64,000 nucleotides of DNA from Leptobrachium leishanense (taxonomy: Eukaryota; Chordata; Amphibia; Anura; Megophryidae): positions 249,523,721 through 249,587,720 of the forward strand of contig CM019067.1 in assembly GCA_009667805.1 (NCBI GenBank). Direction: 5' to 3'. A program made the position numbers and the translations under genes. Shown here piece after piece: positions 34,188 through 44,961 of the stretch. The notes beneath the pieces were generated by a model. That model was not told where the DNA came from and did no database searches. It saw only the letters and a program-made list of their open reading frames with translations. The stretch's first letter is position 1. Every line of letters starts with the position of its first letter.

Positions 34188-34876
34188 ATAGAGTACTGGT
34201 TTTATTTTTATTAGCTGTCAGTAGGTGTTAAATAAGTGGAAGCTAAACATCAAAGCAAAAAAGAGACAAAGTACAACTCACTGACAGAAAAGTACATCCA
34301 TTGATAGAATACATAGACAGCATGATAGGATAATAGATAGGTAGGGATTGTTGGAGTAGTGAGAATAATAACAAACGCTTCATTTATCTAGAGGTTTTTT
34401 TCTCCCAAAGGTACTAGAAGCAAGTCAGTCAATATAACAGTGGGATGTTTGCAAATGAGAAAGCACTGCATCGGGGAACTATTTGGATTCACATATAGAA
34501 TTTTTACAAACAGAATATGTTTTGTGCTTATATTATTCCGATCTATCCAACATTTTAATTAAGTTGCAATAAAAGATTTATAGGTTGCTTGGCCTAATTT
34601 TCCTTATGGCTCAAAAGCGTTTACATCAAAGCATAGGGGAAATAAATCGCTCCCCAGCAGTTGAATGCCAAAGGTTTACTTTTAAAAAATCTTTAAATCA
34701 TCCTTAGGCAAAAAAATGCTAATAAGTGGTCATTGCCCTAGAAACATACAGGTCTATTCCAGGGGTCAAGTCTTGGGAAAAAAAGTGAGGGAACTCACCC
34801 AAGATTTCAACTACCCCACCACCTGAAAAAAATGTGTGTGTGTGTGTGTATTTAATTGCTGTGGAGCTCTGTGATA
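34188..34876. other. Unrecognised DNA with a (TG)n run
   Basis: A TG microsatellite lies near 34832-34848. Nothing else supportable. Confidence 0.35.
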
Positions 34877-34956
34877 CACTATATTGCCAAAAGTATTCGC
34901 TTACCTGCCCAGCTCCTGATTTGGATGGGTGAGTGAATACTTTTGGCAATATAGTG
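34877..34956. mobile_element. 80-bp mini Tc1 element
   Basis: Ends CACTATATTGCCAAAAGTAT and its inverse ATACTTTTGGCAATATAGTG, each followed inward by TCGCTTACC / GGTGAGTGA, with TA on both sides. The termini match a common vertebrate Tc1 family, but only about 15 bases lie between the arms: almost nothing but TIR. Confidence 0.85.
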
Positions 34957-35110
34957 TACGTTCATACACACCGCACACTGCTGTGACTTTTATTGCTGTG
35001 GAGCTCTGTGATACACTCGGAGCTCCACAGCAATAAAATTTGCAGTAATGTGCGGCATGTATGAGCATATCACAGAGCTCCACAGCAATAAAACATGTAA
35101 TATTGTGTTG
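34957..35110. repeat. Cluster of inverted GCTGTGGAGCTC modules
   Basis: TTGCTGTGGAGCTCTGTGATA occurs at 34857 and 34993, and its inverse at 35021 and 35072. The inverted modules surround the mini Tc1 element and form hairpins. Confidence 0.5.
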
Positions 35111-35646
35111 TGTTTGTATGTATGGCATAGCTCCACAGCACTGAAACTCACAAACTGCCCCCCCTACAGACACAGAGAAAGATATACTACCAGCCACCCT
35201 CCCATACACGTACAGTCACACTAAAAGCCCCACTTCCCAAAAATCCACTGCCAGCCCCCCTCCTCATACAAAACACACTCACACTAAAAGCCCACTCCCA
35301 ATAAACCCACTGCCAGCCCTCTCACACACTCACACTGTCTGCCAAATGTCTCACCTCTCCCTGCCCTGCATGCTCAGCATCTGGTCAGACATGCGGCTCC
35401 AGGGGGAGGAGCGGTCTGCCTTCTCTGCAGACAGATGATTGGCTGTGAAGGTGCCTATCAGGCTCCTGTTTGCTCGCATAGTGAGCACAAAGGCAGAGAT
35501 ATGAATCCTTGGTCTGTCACCAGGGATTCAGATCTCATGAAGCCTGGGGACTGCGATCGCACCGCATGCTGCGTTCCCGCTAGGTTCCCGTTGCAGGACA
35601 AGTACGGAAATGCCATTCCCATGTGTTCCTGCAGGACTCAAGCCCT
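35111..35646. repeat. C-rich block with short tandem repeats
   Basis: Between about 35180 and 35330, CCACTGCCAGCCC, CACTCACACTAAAAGCCC and CCCAATAAACCC recur in two or three diverged units of about 60 bp. The rest is unrecognised. Confidence 0.4.
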
Positions 35647-36096
35647 GGTCTATTCACTAAGGCTGGCGGCACACGAGCGCACTTATGCTTTCGTCTGCCT
35701 GCACTTCCCTGTGTCTGTGCCGTTTTTGTGCCATTTTGACGGAGAGGGCCAACCACCGGACGCGAAACATCCCTCCCCGTCAAAAAGCTAGACGGACGCT
35801 GACGGGGATACAAAGCGTGATCCTCCATAGGAGGATCGCGCTTTGTACGCTGAGCACACAGAGTGGAAGGAGCGTCCACTCTCACGGACGTTCCTTCCTC
35901 TCTCTGAACGCTTGTGTGCCGCCAGCCTTATGTGTGAAGTCAAGAGTATTGACAGGAGAAGTGAAAATTCTAGCTCAAAATGGCCAAACCAGAAAAAAAA
36001 TCTCCCATTTATCTAACTTTCCAAATCGGCTAATTGGTCTAGATTGTTCACTTCTCCTGCCAATTCTCCAGACTTCACCCTTTGGTGAATAGACCC
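35647..36096. mobile_element. Palindromic MITE F copy 3, split by element G
   Basis: Starts GGTCTATTCACTAA and, after element G, resumes TGTGTGAAGTC...AAAATGGCCAAACC, ending TTGGTGAATAGACCC. Comparison with copy 1 (278-464) shows the insertion lies in the left terminus. Confidence 0.7.
35661..35927. mobile_element. Harbinger-like MITE G
   Basis: 267 bp with TIRs GGCTGGCGGCACACGAGCG and CGCTTGTGTGCCGCCAGCC, flanked by TAA and TTA. Inserted in F copy 3. The ends resemble, but differ from, the GGCTAGGGTCAGA family. An internal hairpin is formed by AAAGCGTGATCCTCC and its inverse. Confidence 0.7.
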
Positions 36097-37139
36097 TATA
36101 CTGCAACTTAGTTAGTTGACTTAAGGGGTTATTCAAAGAGCCGAATTTGCCACAAAATTGCACCGAACTGTGAATTTCCCCATAAGGGGAAACAAAGAAA
36201 TAACAGTAAAGGGATACATTAAAAAGTATACAACACCTTTGATCAATTGAGACCATCAGAGTGAGAAATACAGTTCAGAGAGAAATTACAGAAATAAGCA
36301 CAAGTAAATAATACATTTAGTAGAGGGCAAAAAAAGTTTAAGCAGAGAAAGTAATCAAAAATACAGTATATCCCAAATAAGCCAAGGGTTTCATTTCAGA
36401 GCTATACAAACTAGAGTATAGATAGCTTCATAGGACTGGTGGCCATTTTTAATGTAAACAGTTCCATGTTACCGTCACTATTTGTGCCGATGTGAAAAAA
36501 TATATAATTTTTAAGCTGATTTAAAACGGTGCAGAAGGTAACCATTATGAGTTCCGAAAACATAATGGCAAGTCATAGCATCCTAGAGATTGAAGCTGAA
36601 TGACTTTCACCTTTAATCGCTGTCATAGACCTTTGCTGTAAAATCAAAACCATTAGAGAAAGTGCTTTTTTATGGGTTACTAAGTACTCGTTTGTTCAAA
36701 CTGAAAAGTTGAGTTATGAGTCTGCTTTTTAAAATCGAATGACCAATAACACTAGTTTACAGATTCAGTTTATGTTTCTGATACACCTAACACAGTAATA
36801 GTTTTAATGACCATTGACTTGCAACTTGATATTCGTGATGGAGCTGTGACAATATATCAAGGTTACTGTGCAATTTTTTCCAAAGAAGGAATTGCATACG
36901 TCATACATTATGCCTGTCTCACACTGTGTTAGAACTTGAGTAAAATGCTGCAGAATTCCTTCAATACACAGCCTATCAGATTTATGCATTTGGATAAACT
37001 GCAATTAGTTTCCTCCGAATCACACGTAACAAATCACAAAATCACTGAAACAATTAAAAAAAAAAGAACTGCGCGACTGATGAATTTCAGTTACTTTCCT
37101 TCAATCCTGGTGCCGAAACAGGGGAAAGTAAAGTAGGTG
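36097..37139. other. CAGGG-type terminus (36124-36200), then unrecognised
   Basis: GGGGTTATTCAAAGAGCCGAA then TTGCACCGAACTGTGAATTTC at 36124-36180 is the end of a C'-type element that breaks off. The remaining 900 bp show nothing I can support. Confidence 0.45.
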
Positions 37140-37371
37140 TTGCTCAGTAGACATGTGCACAGCACAAAATTTCGTTTTGAACTAATGGATTAGTCCTAAA
37201 ATGCAATTTATTTAGTTGCTATAGAAATTCGTTTTCAGTTCTTTAGTATGAAAACTAATTTCATTCATCCGAAAACCAGTGGATACAATTACTATTATAG
37301 TGGCTTCTCAGAGGGCTGAGATCGCTGCTTGTTACAGAATCTCTCACTCTCAGCACAATGTGGGCCATATT

Positions 37372-37492
37372 ACACGGTTGGTGCTAACTTAACCAGAGCT
37401 GTAGTAAACTTCCCAGAGCCATTATCGCCTATGGAGGTTTTCAGTTTACAACAGCTCTGGTTAAGTTAGCACCAACATTGTAATACTGCCCC
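37372..37492. mobile_element. Palindromic element J1, uninterrupted
   Basis: GGGCCATATTACACGGTTGG ... GCTAACTTAACCAGAGCTGT, short loop, then the inverse ending TAATACTGCCCC. Serves as the reference empty copy for the nested J2. Confidence 0.75.
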
Positions 37493-37746
37493 GTGTCAGG
37501 CAAAGCTGTTACAGTAACTGACTGCTGCTCATCACAGTGCTCAGAGTTTCAGTAAAACTAGTAAATAATATTTTTATATATAAGAGGTTAGAACAATATT
37601 ATTTCCTTGTTTTACTGAAACTCTGAGCGCTGTTACAGTCAGTTACTGTAACAGCTGAGCCTGATACATTGTACTAAGAGATAATATTACAAGCAGCCGA
37701 TCTCAGCGCTCACAGCCACTGGATTTAAAGGGCTAAAAAAAGGCTC

Positions 37747-38075
37747 CTCTATGTATAATGTTTAGAACATCTTCCTGCATTAACTAGTACCCCTCTCTGT
37801 ATAATGTATAGAACATCCTCCTACATTAATTAATACCCCTCTCTGTATAATGTATAGAACATCCTCCTGATTTAATTAATGTCCCTCTCTGTATAGAACA
37901 TCCTCCTCAATTTATACCTTTCTCTGTATAATGTATATAACATTCTCCTGCATTAATACCCCTCTCTATATAATGTATAGAACATCCTCCTGCATTAATA
38001 CCCCTCTCTGTATAATGTATAGAACATCCTCCTGCATTAATTAATGCCCCTCTCTGTATAGAACATCCTACTGCA
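37747..38075. repeat. Minisatellite, about 42-50-bp unit, seven copies
   Basis: Unit CCCCTCTCTGTATAATGTAT then AGAACATCCTCCTGCATTAA(TTAAT). Copies vary in length at the TTAA end, and one lacks TAATGTAT. Confidence 0.8.
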
Positions 38076-38314
38076 TTGGCATGTGGAGGGTGCAGAACTT
38101 CGGATGTTCCGCTCTTCATTACTGGTCTCCTTCACTCATCAATGTAATATCACAAAAAGGATTGAAACTAAAATGTAGTGCATTTTATTTTAGTTTCTTT
38201 CGTTTTTTGTACTGAGCAGTTTCGTATCTCTTGAGTCATACGAAAACGAAATTATCCCAAAATTCGGACTAAATCGTTTTAGTACTAAAACGAATGCACA
38301 TGTCTATTGCTCAG

Positions 38315-38510
38315 TTCCTTTGCCAAATCAGCTTGTACATGGAGTCTGTCCAATGATGTACCCTGTATCCTCTGTATGATCATCAGAGAGAGAATGGTAA
38401 TTGAAGTTCAAGAGACTGACTGTCAGAAAATGGTGATTTTGGGAAGGAAGGTGACAGTACACCTATAAATGTAAGTAATGTAAACTTCCCGACATCCAAA
38501 ATCCAGGATG
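38315..38510. other. Unrecognised spacer
   Basis: Nothing supportable. Confidence 0.3.
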
Positions 38511-38580
38511 GTTAGGGAGTTAGGGTTAGCGTTAGAGAGTTAGGGTTAAGGGGTTAGGGAGCTAGGGTTAGGGTTAACCC
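38511..38580 (+). repeat. Interstitial telomere-like repeats
   Basis: A 70-bp run of TTAGGG and variants (TTAGGGAG, TTAGCG, TTAGAGAG, TTAAGGGG, then GTTAGGGTTAGGGTTAACCC). About nine degenerate units in one orientation. It is internal, so not a chromosome end. Confidence 0.75.
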
Positions 38581-38807
38581 TTGGGATTTTGGATGCTGGG
38601 ACGTTGGCCATCGGGTGTTGTCTGTGTCGGGAACTTAGTATGTTGGGCACTTGCTCTGTCGGGAAGTTGGCCGTCATGATGTTAGCATCCGAGGAGGACC
38701 TGGTTGTCGGGATTTCGACCCAAACCCTTTCACTTGTATTTACTTTTATTATATATGTATACTTTACTATATACATTTTGTGTGTGTGTATATGTACACA
38801 CACACTG
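38581..38807. repeat. Repeat of GTTGG/TCGGGA words
   Basis: Recurring words GGGACGTTGGCC, TGTCGGGAACTTAGTATG, TCTGTCGGGAAGTTGGCC and GTTGTCGGGATTTCGACC. Possibly part of the same low-complexity element as the telomere-like run. A palindromic (TG)n/(CA)n stretch follows near 38777-38806. Confidence 0.4.
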
Positions 38808-39130
38808 CAACTGGTCATCATGCCTAGCTCCTAGCTGATGAGGGTCCAACAAACCCAAAACAGCGCTGTTCTAGGAGTGGTTTTGACCAGTTGCATAAAC
38901 CTTATCTCTGCTAGAAAGCCACGGTGTGGCATAGCATTGATTTTAGGGCTCTGTGTAATAACAGACCCAGGATGCATACAAGTGAGACAGATGTCATTTG
39001 CATATCCTACCCAGAGTTCCTTGCTGCATATAGAGAATGTGGTACAGGAGCTCTGGGATGCAATTCATCTAATTGCTGTGATGTGCATGCAGGTGGCTCC
39101 TGCAATAATAAACACACTAATATATATATA
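38808..39130 (+). repeat. Dispersed repeat N, copy 1
   Basis: ACTGGTCATCATGCCTAGC through GCAATAATAAACACAC and a TA run. About 85-90% like 61977-62283. Shared marks: AACAGCGCTGT, GGTGTGGCATAGCATTG, AGGAGCTCTGGGATGC. The 3' microsatellite suggests a retroposon. Its 105- and 69-codon frames differ between copies and look non-coding. Confidence 0.65.
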
Positions 39131-39325
39131 TAATTTCACAAAAAATTGTATATAAATGAAATTATTATTGCAGGCAAAGGCAGCAGATTGCTAAAAATTG
39201 TGTTTTTCTTGCCTGAATTGATTTGTAGAAACAGATTTTTTTTCCAGACACAAATCTACAGGCTATATACACTTGAATGTATGACAAATGTGTTTACACT
39301 TATCCCCTTCACCACTATTATAGAG
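39131..39325. other. Unrecognised A+T-rich DNA
   Basis: Nothing supportable. Confidence 0.3.
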
Positions 39326-40015
39326 TATACTCTAATGCATCAAGACATGGACTCCACAAGATCTCTGAATTTGTCTGGCATCAAGACATTAGCAGCAGAA
39401 CCTGCTGCAAGTGCTGCAAGTTGCAAGGTGGGGGCCTCAATGGATCGGATTTGTTGTTCCGCACATCCCAGATGTTCAATCGGATTGGGATCTGGGGAAT
39501 TTGGAAGTCAAGTCAAAACCTTGAAATATTTGTCATGTTCCTCAACCCATCCCTGAACAATTCTTGTAGTATCAGAGTAAATTATCCTGCTGAAAGAGGA
39601 CACTGATGGGGTGTATGCGCTCTGCAACATTTTTCAGCAATTTGAGCTACAGTAGCTCTTCTGTGTGATCAGACCAGACTGCTAGCCTCCCATGAAGCCG
39701 AGGTCGGTTCGCTGGCAGTCCTTCCTTGCACCTCCTTTGGTAGACACTAACCACTGCATACTGGGAACACACCACAAGACTTGCCATTTTGCAGATTCCT
39801 TGACCCAGTCGCCTAGTCATCACTATTTGGCCCTCGTCGAAATCAATCAGATCTTTTCGCCTGAACACTTATCCTTCTTACAACAAATGAAATTCAAGAA
39901 CTGACTGCTCCCTTGCAGCCTCGTATATCCCACTCCTTGACAGGTGCCAATGTAACCATATAATCAATGTTATTCACTTCACCTGTCGGTTTTAATGTTA
40001 TCCTTGATCAGTGTA
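39326..40015 (-). pseudogene. Tc1-like transposon remnant, internally deleted
   Basis: Read on the minus strand, the 5' TIR ends at 40015 (TACACTGATCAAGGATAACA). Then come an N-terminal HTH segment at about 39868-39650 (FRRKDLIDFDEGQIVMTRRLGQGICK) and, too soon, the C-terminal segment at about 39530-39330 (LPNSPDPNPIEHLGC; EAPTLQLAALA; FRDLVESMS). The catalytic middle (first two acids) is missing and the other TIR is not seen. It belongs to a different Tc1 family from the 25.2 kb copy. Confidence 0.8.
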
Positions 40016-40350
40016 CATGCTAAGGTGTTCTGATAGATTGTCATTACTAGACACATTTGGACACCCTGGTGGATTCACTGTGTCCTTGTAAATCTCAGGG
40101 AGGCAATGAAGCATTGTGTTGGAAGACCTAATAAGATTAAGCAATTTATATTCATGTTGTATAAAAAAATTAACTTTTATAGCTGAATTTAATAATCGAT
40201 TATATAAGAGTAAGTTTAAATTCAACTTAAACAGCAAAATTGATAATGCAAGATGAGTTTAAGTTCGTTAATCCTATTATGTCTTCCATCACAATGTTTT
40301 ATTGCCTCCCTAAGATTCCCAAGGACACAGTGAATCCACCAGGGTTCTCA
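40016..40350. repeat. Imperfect inverted repeat
   Basis: CCTGGTGGATTCACTGTGTCC and GGGAGGCAATGAAGCATTGTG (40062-40120) reappear inverted at about 40290-40345 (CAATGTTTTATTGCCTCCC; GGACACAGTGAATCCACCAG). Spacer about 170 bases, A+T-rich. Confidence 0.6.
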
Positions 40351-40747
40351 GCTGTTTGTTCCATCGCAACGTTTTATTGCCTGCTTCACACTCACGTACA
40401 AAATGGATCAAAATCTGTTACATAAAATTTTTTATGTGAATTTTTGCTTTTGCCAAATCGACCTAAAAATATTTAAAAGAAATGGAGCAACATGTTCTCT
40501 ATTTTAATTAAAAATAAACTATTTAAAAATAGTACCTAACGTATGCATAACCACAGAGATGTGAATGATAATGTGTGGAAGAAAATATTTTTATGTTGTA
40601 AAATAGTGAAAAAAGTTTTTACAATTTGTTACAGTTTTTAATGAAGCCTCTGGCTCAGCTTGACATAATAATGATATATAGTGAGTCTACTGAGCCCACT
40701 AAAACATATATAACAAGTTTAGGTTCTGCAGTAAAACATGATTTCAA
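40351..40747. other. Unrecognised A+T-rich DNA
   Basis: Nothing supportable. Confidence 0.3.
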
Positions 40748-41580
40748 ACAGTAGGAATTATTCAGAGAACCGAAATGTCGCTGACATTTCAGTGCTTTCT
40801 CGTTCCACGCGTTTCCCTGCACTTCGGGAAATCAAAGTTTCCCACCCTGCGGTGTATTCAGCATTCACTGCAGGGTCCCTGGAGTGCAGGGAAAACCTGC
40901 CGCAAACCCGACGAAAACTCACTGAACACTCACTGAAAACCTGCAGAAACCGCCGCAAAAAGCACGCTGAACACGTCAGAAAAAGCCGACGAGCTGCCGA
41001 TCACAGTGTAGAGCAGCCATCGGAAAAATCTGGCAAGCTGACGAACGGGGTGAAAAAAAACAAACAATGTGCTTGACAGTGTCAAAATTGAAACGTTGTT
41101 TGCAAAAAACTCCTGAATGAGAACGCCTGAAATTTACATATAAGGTCCTATGAATGATAATAAAAAGGGCTGTTACAGAAAAAAGAAAAAAAAGCTTTTT
41201 AAAATAAAACCGGAAAAGAAGATTTATTTTCCGAAAAAAAATCACAAAAAATGCCTAAAAGATCCTAAAAAATCTAAGAGACTTTTTACTGTAGATTAAA
41301 AGAATAAAGGGTTTATTAGATGTTGTATTAAAACGGGAATATTTTTATCATAGAAGCCTATGTGATTCGCCTTAATCTACCTGACGAATGAAACCCCCGA
41401 ACAGCAGGGAATTTCGGCAACTTTTCAGTGCTGTTCGGTGTTCTCTGAATAGATTAACCATGGCTTCTCTATGGGGGATTTCACTGCCTTCAAACAGGCA
41501 CCGTAATTGCAGGCAGTTCGCCAAAATTTGGCGAACTGCCTGCTCTCTGAATAGCCGAACAGCCATGAAGTGTCACCTTA
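40748..41580. mobile_element. CAGGG-type element, subfamily C'
   Basis: From ATTATTCAGAGAACCGAAATG to TAGCCGAACAGCCATGAAGTG. Near-collinear with 2582-3390: GCATTCACTGCAGGGTCCC, CAAAAAACTCCTGAATGAG, GGTTTATTAGATGTTG, TTTGGCGAACTGCCTGCTCT. Left end has lost the CAGGG tip. Confidence 0.6.
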
Positions 41581-42534
41581 TGCTGAATTTCAAAAAAAAA
41601 TTAAATGGGATCAGCACACATGGGTGATATGGCTCAGCACTGAAGCAGTAAAATTTACTGCTTTCATTTATTTTCATATTTGACAGCACTGTGTACTAAG
41701 AAAATATAATTTTCTATTAACATAAGAATAATTAAAATAAATTAAAAAGTAAAATGGCTTGATAAGAAAGCATTGTCATTTTTTCTGATACAGTGTTCAA
41801 GAATGGAGACTGAAGCATTCAAACTGACTCATTCTAATAGAGCCAAAGCTACAGTTTGAATAATTTTGCACAGATATCAGTTTGGCAGCTGAATAAAATT
41901 ATGCTACATTTATTAATAAAATCATTCATCATTTCTAGTTAAGCTTAAAATATTTTCTGTTATTTTAATAAAATGTGTTAGTGTTTTTTTTCTGTATGTT
42001 CATCATGCAGCCAAATCCGCTCATCGATAGGGGTAGTTTGACAGAACTCCATCAGTCCCACCCCTACCTCCCCACCAAACAAAAAAATAATAATTAAATT
42101 GGCATTGTAATGAGTTAAAGTATTATATTATATACTATTTTTTCATGAGCATGCTAACTTAAAATAGAAAAAAAAAAACAAAAAGAATTTAAAATACTAT
42201 TGTTTTTTCCCATCCATGACTGATGGAAGTATAAAAAACCAAAAGTAGCACCTGATCGTGTCAAGAATAGATTTATGGACGTTTTTTTAAATATGCCCTG
42301 TCCGACAGCACTTTACACATGCTCAGTCTGCCCTTTTCAGTCATCCACTCACTCTCCTTACTGGTGATTAGGCCCAGTTGTCCTAGCAAAAGGATTCCCA
42401 GAATCTCATTGACTCAAAAGGACCAAATGATAAAGGCATCGTTGAAATGATTGGTAATATATAAAAGCATACTGACCTGACTGTGAAATTAGTTCAATAA
42501 GCTATCGAACCTCAAATATCTATAAGTAGACATA
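41581..42534. other. Unrecognised A+T-rich DNA
   Basis: No gene or repeat that I can support. Confidence 0.35.
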
Positions 42535-43420
42535 CAGGGTTATCAAAGAGATCCGAATTGCTGAGAAAGGTAACCGAACGCTGAAAATCAGCGTTCGGTT
42601 ACCTTTCCTGACCATTCGGCTATCCAGAGAGCAGGCAATTCACCAAAATCCTGGCGAATTGCCTGAACATACGGTGCCTGTTCGGTGCCTGTTCGAGGGC
42701 AGTGAAATCCCCATGAAAAAGCACTGCTCGGCTATTCAGAGAACACAAACCAGCAGTGAAAGGTTCCTAATGTCCTGCCATTCGGTGGTTTAATTCGGCA
42801 AATTTATTCAGGAGAATCCATAGGCTTCAATGTTAATATATTCCCGTTTTAATTCAATATCTAATAAACCGTTCATTATAAAATTCTGTAGCAAAAAGTC
42901 TCTTATTTATAGATTTTTTAGGATACTTTAAGCATTTTTCTGATTTTTTTTTTTTTTTTTAAAAGTCCGATTTTTTTATTTTTTTTTTCAGTTTACTTAT
43001 TTTTTTTGTAACAGCCCTCTTTATTATCATTCCCTGGACTCCTGTGAAAATTTCAGACATTTTCGCTCAGTAGTTTCTTTGCAAACAGGTTTCATTTTCA
43101 CAGATTCATACAAATGGTTTTGCTAATTTATTCACTGCCTCCTCTATGTCACAGCTGCTTCGGCTCTGTGTGATTCGGCTCCTGTTCGGCTCCTGTTCGG
43201 CTTTTTCGAAGGTTAATCCAGATGTTTTTGCTTGTTTTCAGCGTGCATCGGTTAGTTTTCGTCAGGTTTTCGGCAGCTTTTCCCTGCAATTCGGGGACCT
43301 GTGCTGTTTGCTGAATACACCGCAGGGTCACCGAAATGCAATCGGCAAAAGAACCGAATTGAAGAGAACGAAAAGTCACCGAACTTGCGGTGACTTTTCG
43401 AATCTCTTTGGATAACCCTG
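42535..43420 (+). mobile_element. CAGGG element C3 (best copy)
   Basis: 886 bp, CAGGGTTATCAAAGAGATCC to CTCTTTGGATAACCCTG, with ATA on both sides (42532-42534, 43421-43423). Left subterminal hairpin: two 16-base arms (GGTAACCGAACGCTGA and inverse) around AAA. Right subterminal hairpin: AAAAGTCACCG and CGGTGACTTTT. No transposase. Superfamily undecided. Confidence 0.88.
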
Positions 43421-44065
43421 ATAGTTTATCTGTTCATTTGTTAGGGAGAATCACTTTTGTGGGGCAACATGATGCCCTTCACTGTCTTCTTTCAAGACGT
43501 ACCACAGGTTTGAAATCCCTCCGTTTCTGATTATACCCTATAACAACTGCCACTTGTACTGTGTGCCTCAATGACCAAGACAACGCAAATTGTACGTCTG
43601 AAGAAAAAACATGGCGCAAATAAGATAAATTATTAATTTCTAATACCACTTGGATTGCACATCTAAGAGCACTATCAGTTGCCCTGAGCTAAAACCGGGA
43701 TGCTAAGGGGAAAAATTTGCATTCGCTAACTTCCCCTTAGTGTCCCAGTTTACCCCAGAATATTGAGGTGCAGGCGCGAATCTGGCAGCCTGCCCCTTAG
43801 CAATCGCTAAGTTTGCAGATCCTGGGGCAGCGCTACAGCGCTGTCCCCAGTATCCTCTTCATGGCGTCCATAGGACTCCATGGAGGATCGTGCTGTCAGG
43901 TCACATGACTGTCAGGATCTCGCCTCTTGCGAGATCCTGCCAGTTGGCAGAGTGATCGCAGAGGGAGACAGGGGACTTTCTTCCCCAGTCTCTCTCTGCT
44001 CCCGGTGGCCAGAAGCAGCAGATCGGGCTGAAGTTCTCGCCGTGAGGTAAGAAGTATTTGTTTTT
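43421..44065. repeat. Spacer, then dispersed repeat L (about 43690-44060)
   Basis: The L-like part has TAAGGGGAAAAATTTGC, ATGGCGTCCATAGGACTCC, GGGGACTTTCTTCCCCAGTC and GAGGTAAGAAGTATT. The first 270 bp are unrecognised. Confidence 0.4.
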
Positions 44066-44069
44066 TGTT

Positions 44070-44305
44070 AATTTGCCAATCAATTAATTGAAATAAACGG
44101 CCCGCAATCTTACAATGGTTTCATGAACCAGATTACCATTGTTGGTATAATGAACCAGGACCAATTTAATCGTGCATTAAAAGGTACTAATAATGCACGA
44201 CTAAATTGGTCCTGGTTCATTATACCAACAATGGTAATCTGGTTCATGAAAACATCGCAAGTTTGCAGGCCGTTTAGTTCAATCAATTGATTGGCAAAAG
44301 TGTTT
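44070..44305. repeat. Foldback, about 110-bp arms
   Basis: The left arm (44073-44185) contains GCCAATCAATTAATTGAA, CGGCCCGCAATCTTACAA, GGTTTCATGAACCAGATTAC and GGTATAATGAACCAGGACC. The right arm (44196-44300) is the inverse. The central AAAAGGTACTAATAATGCACG makes the turn. The inner 70 bases match almost perfectly; outer parts have small indels. Confidence 0.88.
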
Positions 44306-44491
44306 TGTGACCTACTCTCTACACATGGTTAAGAATTCTATTGCATTACCAAGTCGTACTATTCCATCTGATTCAGTTTAAGACTTTTTGATAAATTTCT
44401 GCTACTATATGTAGCCATATCTGGATGTAACTAACACCAACCTATTTAAAAGGAAAGGGATAGTGTGATCTATCCTTTCTGCTACATTTTA
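44306..44491. other. Unrecognised spacer
   Basis: Nothing supportable. Confidence 0.3.
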
Positions 44492-44961
44492 GGCCCGTGT
44501 CAGACGAGCGCAGTTATCACGTCCATGTTGCCGCACAAGTTAACGTCCGTCGTAACATAGACTCATGAGCAATAGAGACCCACACACTAAGTGCATCCGC
44601 ACCGAACTGCACATGCAAAACACACGTGGCAAACGGACGCAAGTTAGGCAAGAACATAAAACCGCTAGAACGGACGCGCGGAGTGTGCAACGTCTGCATA
44701 GCGTTCTGTGTGAGTGATGAGGAGATGTCAGACGGACCGTATTTGCGACGTCCAGCACCTTGACGCACACAATGGCTTTTCATATCCTTTTCAAATTTTT
44801 AGCATTTTTCATATTAATTTTGTTTTCCATAGTTCCCTTTTTTTTTCTACGTCCGTCAAGAAAAACGGACCGTGTGGTGTCTGCAGTATCTTTCGTCAGT
44901 ACGTCCGTCCGTTGTGCACAGATGCACAGTGCGCTCAGAATGCGCTCGTTTGACATTAGCC
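44492..44961. mobile_element. Harbinger-like MITE H
   Basis: Starts GGCCCGTGTCAGACGAGCGC and ends GCGCTCGTTTGACATTAGCC. The interior CTGCATAGCGTTCTGTGTGA and GAGATGTCAGACGG align with the MITE A-E / autonomous left end (CGCATAGCGGCGTGTGTGCG; GACGTCAGACG). A more distant member of the same superfamily. Confidence 0.65.

Larger units (their letters stand above)
37148..38306. mobile_element. hAT element, 1159 bp, with 8-bp TSD
   Basis: Starts TAGACATGTGCAC and ends GCACATGTCTA. TTGCTCAG is duplicated exactly at 37140-37147 and 38307-38314. The interior has arms of an inner inverted repeat (CAGTAACTGACTG, CAGAGTTTCAGTAAAAC and their inverses), the intact J1 palindrome (37372-37492) and a minisatellite (37747-38075). 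No transposase. Confidence 0.88.

Noticed and set aside
38511..38580. Chromosome end
   Set aside because: Degenerate, only about 70 bp, and continuous sequence follows on both sides.
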